Part shown: piece by piece, positions 24,993-33,476 of the stretch
Numbering within the stretch: the stretch's first letter is position 1
Layout: each line of letters begins with the position of its first letter
The notes under the pieces: model-generated
What the model was told of the DNA's origin: nothing
Database searches by the model: none
The model's input: only the letters and a program-made list of their open reading frames with translations
Position numbers and translations under genes: made by a program
Assembly (NCBI RefSeq): GCF_000526635.1
Contig: NZ_JAGL01000003.1
Span: 60,420 to 124,419, forward strand
DNA length: 64,000 bases
DNA from: Aminobacter sp. J41
Lineage (GTDB): Bacteria > Pseudomonadota > Alphaproteobacteria > Rhizobiales > Rhizobiaceae
Direction: 5' to 3'

Positions 24993-25855
24993 AGCCGGTT
25001 TCGCTCGAATTTGCTGGCGCTGAAGGCAACCGCCTGCAGGCGGACCTCTGGGATGGACGCGGCCATCCGGTCGTGCTCCTGCATGGTGGCGGCCAGACGC
25101 GTCGCGCCTGGGACGCCACTGCGCGCCGCATCGCCGAAGCCGGCATGCGGGCGATTACGGTCGATCTCCGTGGCCACGGCGATAGCGAATGGGCGGCGAG
25201 CGGTAACTATACCTTCAGAGCGTACGGCGCAGACGCAGCCGCCATCTTCCAGCAGGTCATCGACAAATTTCATGCTCGTCCATCAGCCGTCGGCGCTTCG
25301 CTTGGCGGACTGTCCGCCCTTCTGGCGGAGACCGGCCAAGGGCCGCTGATCCATTCGCTGATCCTGGTGGACGTGACGCCACGCATGGACCCGCAGGGCG
25401 TGAGCAAAGTGCAGGGTTTCATGGGCGCACGTCTCGACGAGGGCTTCGCCTCGCTCGAAGAAGCGGCGGACGCGATTTCAGCCTACATGCCGCATCGCAA
25501 GCGCCCGCGCTCGCTTGATGGCCTGCGCAAGAACCTGCGCCTTTGCGAAGATGGCCGTTATCGCTGGCACTGGGATCCGGCCTTCATCACCAGCCCTTCG
25601 AACATCAATGCCGGTGCTGCGGCGACAATGGAAGAACTGACCGCGCGGCTGCCCGAGCTGCGCGTGCCGACGCTTCTCGTGCGCGGAATGCAGTCCGAGC
25701 TCGTCCAGGAAGAGCATGCCCGAGAATTCGTTTCGCTGGCACCCGCTGCGACCTATGTCGACATTAGCGGGGCAGGACACATGATCGCCGGCGACAAGAA
25801 CGACGTGTTCTGCAACGCAGTTCTCGATTTCCTGCGCGAGGACGAGGCCGCCTGA
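24989..25855 (+). CDS. Alpha/beta fold hydrolase (second of a coupled pair)
   Basis: A 288-residue hydrolase. LLHGGGQTRRAWD (31-43), DLRGHGDSEW (59-68), nucleophile S104 in VGASLGGLSA, acid region LLVRGMQSELV and histidine in SGAGHMIAGDKND. It is only distantly similar to the preceding hydrolase, so they are not a recent duplication; the ATGA overlap suggests linked function. It ends 16 bases from the convergent enoyl-CoA hydratase gene, and that gap is filled by a small hairpin. Confidence 0.85.
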   Translation: MKPVSLEFAGAEGNRLQADLWDGRGHPVVLLHGGGQTRRAWDATARRIAEAGMRAITVDLRGHGDSEWAASGNYTFRAYGADAAAIFQQVIDKFHARPSAVGASLGGLSALLAETGQGPLIHSLILVDVTPRMDPQGVSKVQGFMGARLDEGFASLEEAADAISAYMPHRKRPRSLDGLRKNLRLCEDGRYRWHWDPAFITSPSNINAGAAATMEELTARLPELRVPTLLVRGMQSELVQEEHAREFVSLAPAATYVDISGAGHMIAGDKNDVFCNAVLDFLREDEAA

Positions 25856-25871
25856 GCGGACTCCACTCCGC
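25856..25871. terminator. Compact hairpin filling a convergent gap
   Basis: GCGGA (25856-25860), loop CTCCAC, TCCGC (25867-25871), exactly spanning the 16 bases between the two convergent stop codons. There is no T-run, so it would be a weak bidirectional terminator or pause site. Confidence 0.35.
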
Positions 25872-26651
25872 TTAGCGGCCGCGAAATACGGGCCGCCGCT
25901 TCTCGCGGAACGCAGCGCGGCCTTCCGCATAGTCTTCGCTCTCGAATGTCGCGTCACCAAGCGCCACCGCCTGCGCCAGCTCGTCTTCTTTGCCCGTCAG
26001 ACAGGCGCGGATCGACGCCTTGGTAGCGCGGATAGTGAGCGGTGCGTTCGCCGCAATCTCGGCCGCGAGATGCTGCACATGCGCATCGAGATCCTCTGGT
26101 ACCAGTTCCATCAGGAACCCCGCTGACAGCGCGTTCTGCGCATCGAGGCGCGCCGCCGAGTAGACTAGGTATTTTGCCAGCTGGGGCCCGACCGAATTAA
26201 CGATATCGGCCATCGCATCCGCCGGGTAGGCAAGTCCAAGGCGTGCGGCCGGAACGCTGAACAGTGCCGAAGTATCGGCAATGCGAATGTCGCAGGACGC
26301 CGCAAGACCAAAACCGCCGCCGAAGCAGATGCCGCGGATCGCGGCGATCGTCGGCAGGGGGCAGTTGCGAATGGCGGCAAAGGTTCGGGAATTTTCTGCC
26401 TCATAGGCCCGCGCGCTCGCCGCATCCTTGCGCACGGTGTCGAACTCGTTGATGTCGGCGCCAGCGCAAAAATCTTTGCCACTGCCGGTCAATACGACCA
26501 CCCGAACATCCTCGTCGCGGGCGAGGTGGGTATAGAGATCCGCCATCTCCCGCCACATCGCCTGGTTCATCGCATTCTTGCGATCCGGCCGGTTAATCGT
26601 GATGGTGACGACGGCGCTGTCACGCGCCACATTCAAGAACCCGGATTTCAC
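25872..26651 (-). CDS. Enoyl-CoA hydratase/isomerase family protein
   Basis: A 259-residue crotonase-fold protein. The CoA-binding and oxyanion-hole segments are intact (CAGADINEF at 62-70, CFGGGFGLAASCDIRIA at 109-125). The position of a catalytic glutamate in true hydratases (the PE of the strand after the CDI segment) reads PAARLGL here, and the later GGTQRL-type segment is missing, so ordinary hydratase activity is doubtful; it could be an isomerase, decarboxylase or other crotonase-fold enzyme. GTG start. An inverted repeat at 26684-26697 lies 33 bases upstream. Confidence 0.85.
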   Translation of the reverse strand: MKSGFLNVARDSAVVTITINRPDRKNAMNQAMWREMADLYTHLARDEDVRVVVLTGSGKDFCAGADINEFDTVRKDAASARAYEAENSRTFAAIRNCPLPTIAAIRGICFGGGFGLAASCDIRIADTSALFSVPAARLGLAYPADAMADIVNSVGPQLAKYLVYSAARLDAQNALSAGFLMELVPEDLDAHVQHLAAEIAANAPLTIRATKASIRACLTGKEDELAQAVALGDATFESEDYAEGRAAFREKRRPVFRGR

Positions 26652-26683
26652 GATATCACCATCACGCGCATGTCAGTTTCCAT

Positions 26684-26697
26684 TGAACGGACGTTCA
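26684..26697. promoter_or_regulatory. Palindromic operator-like site TGAACGGACGTTCA
   Basis: Perfect 6-bp arms (TGAACG and CGTTCA) around GA in the divergent gap between the enoyl-CoA hydratase homologue and cysE. AACG-N2-CGTT cores occur in operators of TetR-family acyl-CoA-responsive repressors such as PaaR (from memory). It lies 33 bases upstream of the hydratase start, where a repressor would be effective. Confidence 0.45.
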
Positions 26698-26780
26698 GAA
26701 GAATTAGGTTTAGTTGACAGCCTGTTGGGTTTATGGTTGGCCCTGCGTCCGCAATAGGGCGATCGACGAGGAAAGCCACG

Positions 26781-27599
26781 ATGAGCAGCACCCGAGCAAT
26801 CCGGTCCGAGACTGTGAAGCCGATGGATCCGATCTGGGATGCGGTACGCGCCGAAGCGAGCGAAGCCGTTGACCGCGATCCGTTACTTGCGGCTTTTCTC
26901 TACTCGACAATACTCAACCAGACCAGCCTCGAATCCGCGGTCATTCATCGCGTGTCCGAACGGCTCGACCATTCCGATTTTCCGGCCGACCTCATCCGCC
27001 AGACCTATGAGGCGATGTTCGCCGAGAACCCCGAATGGGGTTCCATCGTGCGGGTGGACATCCAAGCCTATTACGACCGCGATCCCGCATGCGACCGGTT
27101 CCTGATGCCGGTTCTGTACTTCAAGGGCTTCCACGCGATCCAGACGCATCGCCTCGCCCACTGGCTCTGGAGCCGCGGCCGCAAGGATTTCGCGCTCTAC
27201 CTGCAGAGCCGCTCCTCGGCGGTGTTCCAGACCGACATCCACCCAGCCGCCAGGATGGGCAAGGGCATCTTCATCGACCATGCCACCGGCATCGTCGTCG
27301 GCGAGACGGCAGTCATCGAGGATGATGTGTCGATCCTCCACGGCGTGACGCTCGGCGGCACCGGCAAGACTGCTGGCGACCGGCATCCGAAGATCCGCCA
27401 CGGCGTGCTGATCGGAGCCGGAGCGAAGATTCTCGGCAACATCGAAGTGGGCCATTGCTCGAAGATTGCGGCCGGTTCCGTGCTGCTGAACTCGATCCCG
27501 AACAACAAGACGGTAGCCGGCGTTCCCGCCCGCATCGTCGGCGAAACGGGGTGCGACGAGCCGGCCCGGGCGATGGACCAGCTCATCACGAGAAGCTGA
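26781..27599 (+). CDS. cysE: Serine O-acetyltransferase
   Basis: Acetylates serine with acetyl-CoA, the first step of cysteine synthesis. The 272-residue protein has the helical N-terminal SATase domain (residues about 20-120), then left-handed beta-helix hexapeptide repeats. These include DIHPAARMGKGIFIDHATGIVVGE, with the catalytic DH of FIDHATG, and HGVTLGGTGK, which binds CoA. The C-terminal tail lacks the terminal Ile that anchors CysK in many species; it ends QLITRS, where an Ile is three from the end. ATG 26781 has GAGGAAAG upstream; the frame continues 16 codons further up. Confidence 0.94.
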   Translation: MSSTRAIRSETVKPMDPIWDAVRAEASEAVDRDPLLAAFLYSTILNQTSLESAVIHRVSERLDHSDFPADLIRQTYEAMFAENPEWGSIVRVDIQAYYDRDPACDRFLMPVLYFKGFHAIQTHRLAHWLWSRGRKDFALYLQSRSSAVFQTDIHPAARMGKGIFIDHATGIVVGETAVIEDDVSILHGVTLGGTGKTAGDRHPKIRHGVLIGAGAKILGNIEVGHCSKIAAGSVLLNSIPNNKTVAGVPARIVGETGCDEPARAMDQLITRS

Positions 27600-27706
27600 C
27601 GCGGCGTATCCCCAACCCTGTCTTGAAAGAGGCCCCTCGGGCTTTACATGCTTGTGCTCAGCGTGCCAGAAGCGCCGCCTAAGCCAAAGTCATCGGAGTA
27701 CAGGTT

Positions 27707-27916
27707 TTGAAGCCCGAAGAGATCAAGAAGCTTGATGCCTATTTCAAGCGCACGTTCCAGAACCCGCAGCTTCAGGTGAAGGCACGCCCGCGCAAGAACG
27801 ATTCCTGCGAGGTTTACATCGGCGAAGAGTTTCTCGGCATCGTGTTCAAGGACGATGACGACGGCGATCTCTCCTACAATTTCTCGATGGCGATCCTCGA
27901 CGTCGATCTCGACTAA
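27707..27916 (+). CDS. DUF3126 family small protein
   Basis: A 69-residue acidic protein that matches DUF3126 along its whole length (MKPEEIKKLDAYFKRTFQNP, then EVYIGEEFLGIVFKDDDDGD and the LDVDLD end). The start is a TTG at 27707 supported by GGAG (27695-27698) eight bases away; no ATG is available. Function unknown, but the family is conserved across rhizobia. Confidence 0.85.
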   Translation: MKPEEIKKLDAYFKRTFQNPQLQVKARPRKNDSCEVYIGEEFLGIVFKDDDDGDLSYNFSMAILDVDLD

Positions 27917-27923
27917 AATGAGC

Positions 27924-27947
27924 TGGGGCCGCGCCTAAGCGGTCCCA
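27924..27947. terminator. Candidate bidirectional hairpin between DUF3126 and cinA
   Basis: TGGGGCCGC (27924-27932) pairs with GCGGTCCCA (27939-27947) with one wobble mismatch and a six-base loop. It overlaps the cinA stop. On the minus strand it is followed by a short T-rich stretch (CATTTTAG). Confidence 0.4.
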
Positions 27948-28435
27948 TCTTCCTTCAGCGCGTCGAGCGCCAGCTCGATTGCGTGATATGCCGCCTGATG
28001 CCGGACATAGTCGCGGCCGCGGTTCTTAAAAATACGATGCTCCGCCCTTGGAGCCTGTCCCTTCAGCGCGACGCCGAACCACACAAGCCCGACTGGCTTC
28101 TCCGCGCTGCCACCATCCGGACCGGCAATGCCGGTCACCGACAGCGTCAGTCCCGCGCGCGAGCGCTCTAGCGCCCCCGCAGCCATTTCCAGCGCTGTCT
28201 GTTCCGACACCGCGCCATACTTCTCCAGCGTGGCCGACGAGACGCCCAGCATGTCCATCTTGGCTTCGTTCGAATAAGTGACGAAGCCGCGATCAACCAT
28301 AGAGGACGAGCCAGGCAGGTCGGTCATCAGCGACACGATCATCCCGCCGGTGCAGGATTCGGCTGTGGCAACGAGAATCCCGCGCTTCTTGCAGATTTCG
28401 AGCAGGAGGCGGGTGCGTTCAACGATCTCTGTCAT
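27935..28435 (-). CDS. pncC: CinA C-terminal-type nicotinamide-nucleotide amidohydrolase (PncC)
   Basis: A 166-residue stand-alone CinA amidohydrolase domain: [18 protein letters not shown] (22-39) with the catalytic serine of [30 protein letters not shown] and [21 protein letters not shown]. It deamidates nicotinamide mononucleotide in NAD recycling; there is no N-terminal MoaB-like domain. Its ATG overlaps the stop of ispDF by four bases. Confidence 0.92.
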   Translation of the reverse strand: MTEIVERTRLLLEICKKRGILVATAESCTGGMIVSLMTDLPGSSSMVDRGFVTYSNEAKMDMLGVSSATLEKYGAVSEQTALEMAAGALERSRAGLTLSVTGIAGPDGGSAEKPVGLVWFGVALKGQAPRAEHRIFKNRGRDYVRHQAAYHAIELALDALKEDGTA

Positions 28436-29619
28436 TCCGGCAGTTCCCCTGGATAGACGACCGTGGCGGTCGCGATGGCTGCGATTCCTTCTTCGCGGCC
28501 TACAAACCCCATCCGCTCATTGGTGGTTGCCTTGATCGACACTCGATCCGGCGAAATTTTGAGCATGTGGGAAAGGGTCGCCGTCATCGCTTCGCGATGC
28601 GGTCCGACCTTCGGGGCTTCGGCGATCAGGGTGATGTCGGCATTGGCGATGCGCCCGCCACGCTCGCGCACGATCCGTACCGCCTCCTCGACGAAGATGC
28701 GTGATGCGGCACCCTTCCACCGCATGTCGGACGGCGGGAAGTGGGTGCCGATATCACCGGCACCGCAGGTGGCGAGCAGCGCGTCGGTGAGGGCGTGCAG
28801 GCCGACGTCCGCATCCGAATGGCCCGAGAGCGCCCTGTGGTAGGGGATAGCGACGCCGCACAGCGTGACATGATCTCCCTCGCCGAACGAGTGGACGTCG
28901 TAGCCATTGCCGGTCCGCACGTCCGGAAAGGATTGGGAGAGCCGCGCATTCGCCATTTCGATGTCCTTTGCCCAGGTCAGCTTAACATTGTCGGGGGAGC
29001 CTTCGACGATCCGAACCGGAATGCCGGCCCATTCGGCGATCGCCGCATCGTCCGTAAAATCTTCGCGGCCCTGCCGGAAGGCCTCCTCATGCGCTTCAAG
29101 AATCTTTCCGAAGGGAAATCCCTGCGGCGTCTGGGCGGCATAAAGGTCGGCGCGGGGAACGGTCGTGACGACGATCCCGTCCTTGTCGGCCTTTTTGATA
29201 GTGTCGGATACCGGAACAGCGGGCAGGGCCCCGACCGAAAGATCAGCGCAGACGCGATCGATCAGTGCGGCGTCCACGAACGGGCGTACTGCATCATGAA
29301 TGAGCACACCGTTCAGGTTCTTGTCCTGCAAGGCGAGGAGCGCCAACCGCGTCGAGGCTTGCCGGGTAGGCCCGCCGGGCACCACGGTGACACCCTCAGC
29401 CAGATCGCCAACCGCTTGCCGGAACAGCTCGAAATCCTCCGCGTGAATCGCGACAGAAATTTCCGAGATCAGCGGATGTTTCCTGAAGGCGCGCAGCGCC
29501 CGGCGAATGACCGGTTCGCCGCCAACCTTGCGATATTGCTTGGGTCCTTCGACTGACTGCCCCGCTCGTTCGCCGCGTCCTGCGGCCACGAGTACTGCAC
29601 CGATTCTGCGGTTGCTCAT
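28432..29619 (-). CDS. ispDF: Bifunctional MEP cytidylyltransferase / MEcPP synthase
   Basis: Catalyses two non-consecutive steps of the non-mevalonate isoprenoid pathway. IspD spans about residues 1-225, with [12 protein letters not shown] and GPKQYR near the N-terminus, HDAVRPF (metal/CTP) and TPQGF. IspF spans about 233-395, with the metal motif [30 protein letters not shown] and the C-terminal [15 protein letters not shown]. The fused form is typical of alphaproteobacteria. The start is uncertain between ATG 29631 and ATG 29619; the latter has AGAAG at suitable spacing. Divergent from dusB, coupled to pncC. Confidence 0.95.
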   Translation of the reverse strand: MSNRRIGAVLVAAGRGERAGQSVEGPKQYRKVGGEPVIRRALRAFRKHPLISEISVAIHAEDFELFRQAVGDLAEGVTVVPGGPTRQASTRLALLALQDKNLNGVLIHDAVRPFVDAALIDRVCADLSVGALPAVPVSDTIKKADKDGIVVTTVPRADLYAAQTPQGFPFGKILEAHEEAFRQGREDFTDDAAIAEWAGIPVRIVEGSPDNVKLTWAKDIEMANARLSQSFPDVRTGNGYDVHSFGEGDHVTLCGVAIPYHRALSGHSDADVGLHALTDALLATCGAGDIGTHFPPSDMRWKGAASRIFVEEAVRIVRERGGRIANADITLIAEAPKVGPHREAMTATLSHMLKISPDRVSIKATTNERMGFVGREEGIAAIATATVVYPGELPE

Positions 29620-29715
29620 GGTCTTCTGCATTCCCCCAGTGGACCACCGAACCCATAGTTGGAGCGGCGGTGAATGACCAGCCTTCAGAAAATCATTGCG
29701 GCTTCAATTTCCGGA

Positions 29716-29744
29716 TTGCAGCGCAACGCGTTCATGTCTATGGA
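29716..29744 (+). promoter_or_regulatory. Candidate promoter of dusB-ntr operon
   Basis: TTGCAG (29716-29721), 17-base spacer, TATGGA (29739-29744) in the ispDF-dusB divergent gap. Transcription would begin near 29751, which supports the dusB start at 29779 over in-frame ATGs upstream of the promoter. Confidence 0.35.
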
Positions 29745-29778
29745 ATGTGCATCAACTCTTACTGCATGGTTTTTGTGC

Positions 29779-30795
29779 ATGAGCTGTAGAAGCCTTCTGG
29801 CTGAACCATTGAAGATCGGCGGGCTGGAAATTCCCAACAGGGTCATACTCGCCCCGATGTCAGGCGTGACGGACGAGCCCTTCCGCCGCCGGGCGATCGC
29901 GCACGGGGCCGGTCTTGTCGTATCCGAAATGGTAGCCAGTGCGGAGCTCGCCAAGGGCCGCCGGAACTCCGAGCTGCGAATCAGGCGTCCGGACGTCGCC
30001 ATTCACATGGTGCAGCTTGCGGGCCGTGATGCCGAGTGGATGGCCGAGGGCGCTCGAATAGCAGCGGCCGAGGGCGCGGACATCATCGATATCAACATGG
30101 GCTGTCCCGCCAAGAAGGTGACGGGCGGCTATTGTGGCTCGGCGCTGATGCGCGAGCCTGATCATGCCCTGACACTGATCGAAGCCGTGGTGAAGGCAGT
30201 CGATGTGCCGGTAACGGTGAAGATGCGCCTCGGCTGGGACGAAGATTCAATTAATGCGCCGGCGATCGCTGCGCGGGCCGAAAGCGCCGGCGTCGCCATG
30301 ATTACCGTTCACGGCCGCACCCGCTGCCAGTTCTACAAGGGCAGGGCCGACCGTGACGCCATCCGCCGGATCAAGGAGAACGTCAGCGTACCGGTCGTCG
30401 CCAATGGCGATATTTCCAGTCACGACGACGCTCTCGACATGCTCGAACGCTCCGGCGCCGACGCGGTGATGATCGGCAGAGAGCATTACGGCCGGCCATG
30501 GCTCGCAGGCGAGGTTGCCTCGGCAGCGTATGACGAGCAGAACCTCTCCGTACCCCGCACGCCGCGTCAGCTTTTTGATTATATTTCCGATCATTACGCC
30601 GACATGCTGATGTTTTACGGTGAGGGGCAGGGCCTGCGCCATGCCCGAAAGCATCTTGGCTGGTACCTCGAACGGCATGCATCCGGCGTGTCGCCGGAAC
30701 TTCGGCAGCAGATCATGACATCGACGGAACCAGCGATCGTCATCGATGGCCTCAGACAGGCGTTTGCGGACGAGCCGCTCAGGAGTGCAGCGTGA
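29779..30795 (+). CDS. dusB: tRNA-dihydrouridine synthase B (NifR3)
   Basis: A flavin-dependent dihydrouridine synthase. [15 protein letters not shown] opens the barrel, the catalytic cysteine is in [14 protein letters not shown], and later come [21 protein letters not shown] and [14 protein letters not shown]. From ATG 29779 the protein has 338 residues and begins shortly before the conserved LAEPLKIGG; the frame is open back to 29674 with unconserved sequence. In rhizobia this gene, historically nifR3, precedes ntrB, and here too the stop overlaps the ntrB GTG by four bases. Confidence 0.93.
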   Translation: MSCRSLLAEPLKIGGLEIPNRVILAPMSGVTDEPFRRRAIAHGAGLVVSEMVASAELAKGRRNSELRIRRPDVAIHMVQLAGRDAEWMAEGARIAAAEGADIIDINMGCPAKKVTGGYCGSALMREPDHALTLIEAVVKAVDVPVTVKMRLGWDEDSINAPAIAARAESAGVAMITVHGRTRCQFYKGRADRDAIRRIKENVSVPVVANGDISSHDDALDMLERSGADAVMIGREHYGRPWLAGEVASAAYDEQNLSVPRTPRQLFDYISDHYADMLMFYGEGQGLRHARKHLGWYLERHASGVSPELRQQIMTSTEPAIVIDGLRQAFADEPLRSAA

Positions 30796-31925
30796 ACAAG
30801 CGACCAGACATGAGCGGCGATGCCGCCGCGATCGTCCTCAACACGATCCGCAGGCCGGTCATCATGGTGGATCCGAAGGGGTTCATCGTGTTTGCCAATG
30901 CCGACGCCGAGGACTTTTTCCGTGCGAGCGCCACGCTGCTGGCTCGCGATGGGCTGGAGCGCTACGTGCCGTTCGGCAGCCCGCTGCTGGCACTGGTAGA
31001 TCAGGTCCGCCAGCGCCGTGCACCAGTAAACGAATACCGCGTCGACATCTCATCTCCGCGTCTTGGATCAGACCGCGTCGTCGACCTCTATGTCGCTCCC
31101 GTTCCGGAGCTCGAGGGGCATGTCGTCGTCATGTTCCAGGAACGCTCGATGGCGGACAAGATCGACCGCCAGATGACGCATCGCGGCGCCGCCCGCTCGG
31201 TAACCGGCCTCGCCGCCATGCTGGCACACGAGATCAAGAACCCGCTTTCCGGCATTCGCGGCGCGGCACAACTGCTTGAAAGCGTCGTCGGCGACGAGGA
31301 CCGCCCGCTGGCGCGTCTGATTCAGGACGAGACCGACCGTATCGTGTCGCTGGTCGACCGCATGGAAGTCTTCTCGGACGAGCGTCCGATCGAGCGCTTC
31401 CCGGTCAACATCCACGTCGTACTCGACCACGTGAAGGCGCTGGCGCTGAATGGCTTTGCCAGCCGCATCCGCATCATCGAGGACTATGACCCGTCGCTGC
31501 CGCCCGTCTACGGCAATCGCGACCAGCTGATCCAGGTGTTCCTGAACCTGGTGAAGAACGCGGCGGAAGCGATTGGCAACGAGCCAAACGGCGAGATCAC
31601 ACTCTCGACGGCCTTCCGGCCGGGCATCCGGCTTTCGGTGCCGGGAACGGCCGACAGGGTGTCGCTGCCGCTCGAATTTTGCGTCCACGACAACGGGCGA
31701 GGGGTGCCCGAGGACCTGCTGCCGATCCTGTTCGATCCTTTCATCACCACCAAGCCGAACGGCTCCGGCCTTGGGCTCGCGCTGGTGGCGAAGATCGTCG
31801 GCGAGCACGGCGGTGTCATTGAATGCGACTCGTCGCCGAGGGGAACGACATTTCGCATCCTTATGCCGGCTTGGAGGGAGCCGAGGGAGCCAGAAGAAAA
31901 GACGGGTGAAGGGACTGCAGAATGA
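30792..31925 (+). CDS. ntrB: Nitrogen regulation sensor kinase NtrB
   Basis: A 377-residue soluble histidine kinase controlling NtrC in response to PII. The N-terminal PAS domain is about 10-120, the phosphoacceptor is H146 in [15 protein letters not shown], and the HATPase boxes are N ([14 protein letters not shown]), G1 ([11 protein letters not shown]) and G2 ([13 protein letters not shown]). There is no membrane segment. GTG start overlapping dusB; its own stop overlaps ntrC by four bases. Confidence 0.95.
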   Translation: MNKRPDMSGDAAAIVLNTIRRPVIMVDPKGFIVFANADAEDFFRASATLLARDGLERYVPFGSPLLALVDQVRQRRAPVNEYRVDISSPRLGSDRVVDLYVAPVPELEGHVVVMFQERSMADKIDRQMTHRGAARSVTGLAAMLAHEIKNPLSGIRGAAQLLESVVGDEDRPLARLIQDETDRIVSLVDRMEVFSDERPIERFPVNIHVVLDHVKALALNGFASRIRIIEDYDPSLPPVYGNRDQLIQVFLNLVKNAAEAIGNEPNGEITLSTAFRPGIRLSVPGTADRVSLPLEFCVHDNGRGVPEDLLPILFDPFITTKPNGSGLGLALVAKIVGEHGGVIECDSSPRGTTFRILMPAWREPREPEEKTGEGTAE

Positions 31926-33379
31926 GCGTGCGCGGGCAAATCCTTGTTGCAGACGATGATGCTGCGATCCGCACCGTATTGAGCCAGGCACTCTCGCGTG
32001 TCGGCCATGAGGTGCGCGTCACATCAAATGCATCGACCTTGTGGCGCTGGGTTGGCGCGGGAGATGGCGACATCGTCATCACCGACGTCGTCATGCCGGA
32101 CGAGAACGCGTTCGACATGCTGCCGCGCATCAAGAAGGCGCGTCCGGAACTGCCGGTGATCGTCATGAGCGCGCAGAACACGTTCATGACCGCAATCCGT
32201 GCCTCGGAGGCGGGCGCCTACGAGTACTTGCCGAAGCCGTTCGATCTGACCGAGCTTCTCAACATCGTCCAGCGCGCGCTCTCCGAGCCGCGCCGCAATA
32301 AGGTCGACAAGAACGCGGACGAAGCGCTGGAATCGATGCCGCTGATCGGCCGGTCGAGCGCAATGCAGGACATCTACCGCATGCTCGCCCGCATGATGCA
32401 GACCGACCTGACGGTCATGATCACCGGCGAGTCGGGCACCGGCAAGGAGCTGGTGGCGCGCGCACTGCATGAATATGGCCGCCGCCGCAACGGGCCGTTC
32501 GTGGCGATCAACATGGCCGCGATCCCGCGTGACCTCATCGAGTCGGAACTCTTCGGCCATGAGAAAGGCGCTTTCACCGGCGCGCAGAGCAGGTCGGCCG
32601 GCCGATTCGAGCAGGCAGAGGGCGGCACGCTGTTCCTCGATGAGATCGGCGACATGCCGATGGAAGCCCAGACGCGCCTCCTGCGCGTGCTGCAGCAGGG
32701 CGAGTACACCACCGTCGGCGGCCGCACGCCCATCCGTACCGACGTGCGTATCGTTGCCGCGACCAACAAGGACCTGCGCACCCTCATCAACCAGGGCCTG
32801 TTCCGCGAGGACCTTTTCTATCGCCTGAACGTCGTGCCGCTGCGCCTTCCGCCGCTGCGCGAGCGCACCGAGGACGTGCCGGATCTCGTTCGCCATTTCT
32901 TCAAGCAGGTGGAGAGCGAGGGCCTGCAGGCGAAGCGAATCGCCCCTGCCGGCATCGAGCTGATGAAGCGCTATTCGTGGCCGGGTAACGTTCGCGAGCT
33001 CGAAAATCTCGTCCGCCGCCTGGCAGCGCTTTACCCGCAGGACGAGATCACCGCCGAGATCATCGAGCAGGAACTGCAGACGATCGAGCCGAAGACCGAG
33101 AGTGCCGCAACTGGCACGATGCTGCCGGACGACATCACGATTTCGCACGCGGTCGAGCACTATCTGCAGCGTTATTTCGCGAGCTTTGGTGGGGAGTTGC
33201 CGCCACCTGGCCTATACGACCGCGTCCTTGCGGAGGTCGAGTATCCGCTGGTTCTGGCGGCGATGACCGCGACGCGCGGGAATCAGATCAAGGCGGCGGA
33301 ATTGCTCGGATTGAACCGCAACACCCTGAGAAAGAAGATCCGCGAACTCGGTGTGAACGTCTACCGCGCCTCGAAATAG
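31922..33379 (+). CDS. ntrC: Nitrogen regulation response regulator NtrC
   Basis: A 485-residue sigma-54 activator. The receiver domain (1-120) has phosphoacceptor D55 in [11 protein letters not shown]. The AAA+ domain has Walker A GESGTGKE (169-176) and the complete sigma-54 contact loop GAFTGA (216-221). The C-terminal Fis-type helix-turn-helix includes [21 protein letters not shown]. The 97-base gap to ntrY contains no sigma-54 (GG-N10-GC) site that I can see. Confidence 0.96.
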   Translation: MSVRGQILVADDDAAIRTVLSQALSRVGHEVRVTSNASTLWRWVGAGDGDIVITDVVMPDENAFDMLPRIKKARPELPVIVMSAQNTFMTAIRASEAGAYEYLPKPFDLTELLNIVQRALSEPRRNKVDKNADEALESMPLIGRSSAMQDIYRMLARMMQTDLTVMITGESGTGKELVARALHEYGRRRNGPFVAINMAAIPRDLIESELFGHEKGAFTGAQSRSAGRFEQAEGGTLFLDEIGDMPMEAQTRLLRVLQQGEYTTVGGRTPIRTDVRIVAATNKDLRTLINQGLFREDLFYRLNVVPLRLPPLRERTEDVPDLVRHFFKQVESEGLQAKRIAPAGIELMKRYSWPGNVRELENLVRRLAALYPQDEITAEIIEQELQTIEPKTESAATGTMLPDDITISHAVEHYLQRYFASFGGELPPPGLYDRVLAEVEYPLVLAAMTATRGNQIKAAELLGLNRNTLRKKIRELGVNVYRASK

Positions 33380-33476
33380 CCATTTAGTCGCTGGAAATCG
33401 CGACCTCACGCTTGCGCTTGTTGCACATTCGCCACAATGCGTTGCATAGATGTCACGCGTGAGGACAGGTTTCCGG

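Noticed and set aside
26714-26719. TTGACA as a cysE -35 element
   Set aside because: A perfect -35, but no acceptable -10 lies 16-18 bases downstream (TTGGCC there). Not listed as a promoter.
33380-33476. Possible sigma-54 promoter before ntrY
   Set aside because: The TTGCA-like pieces lack a GG at the required 10-base distance, so no -24/-12 element is present.
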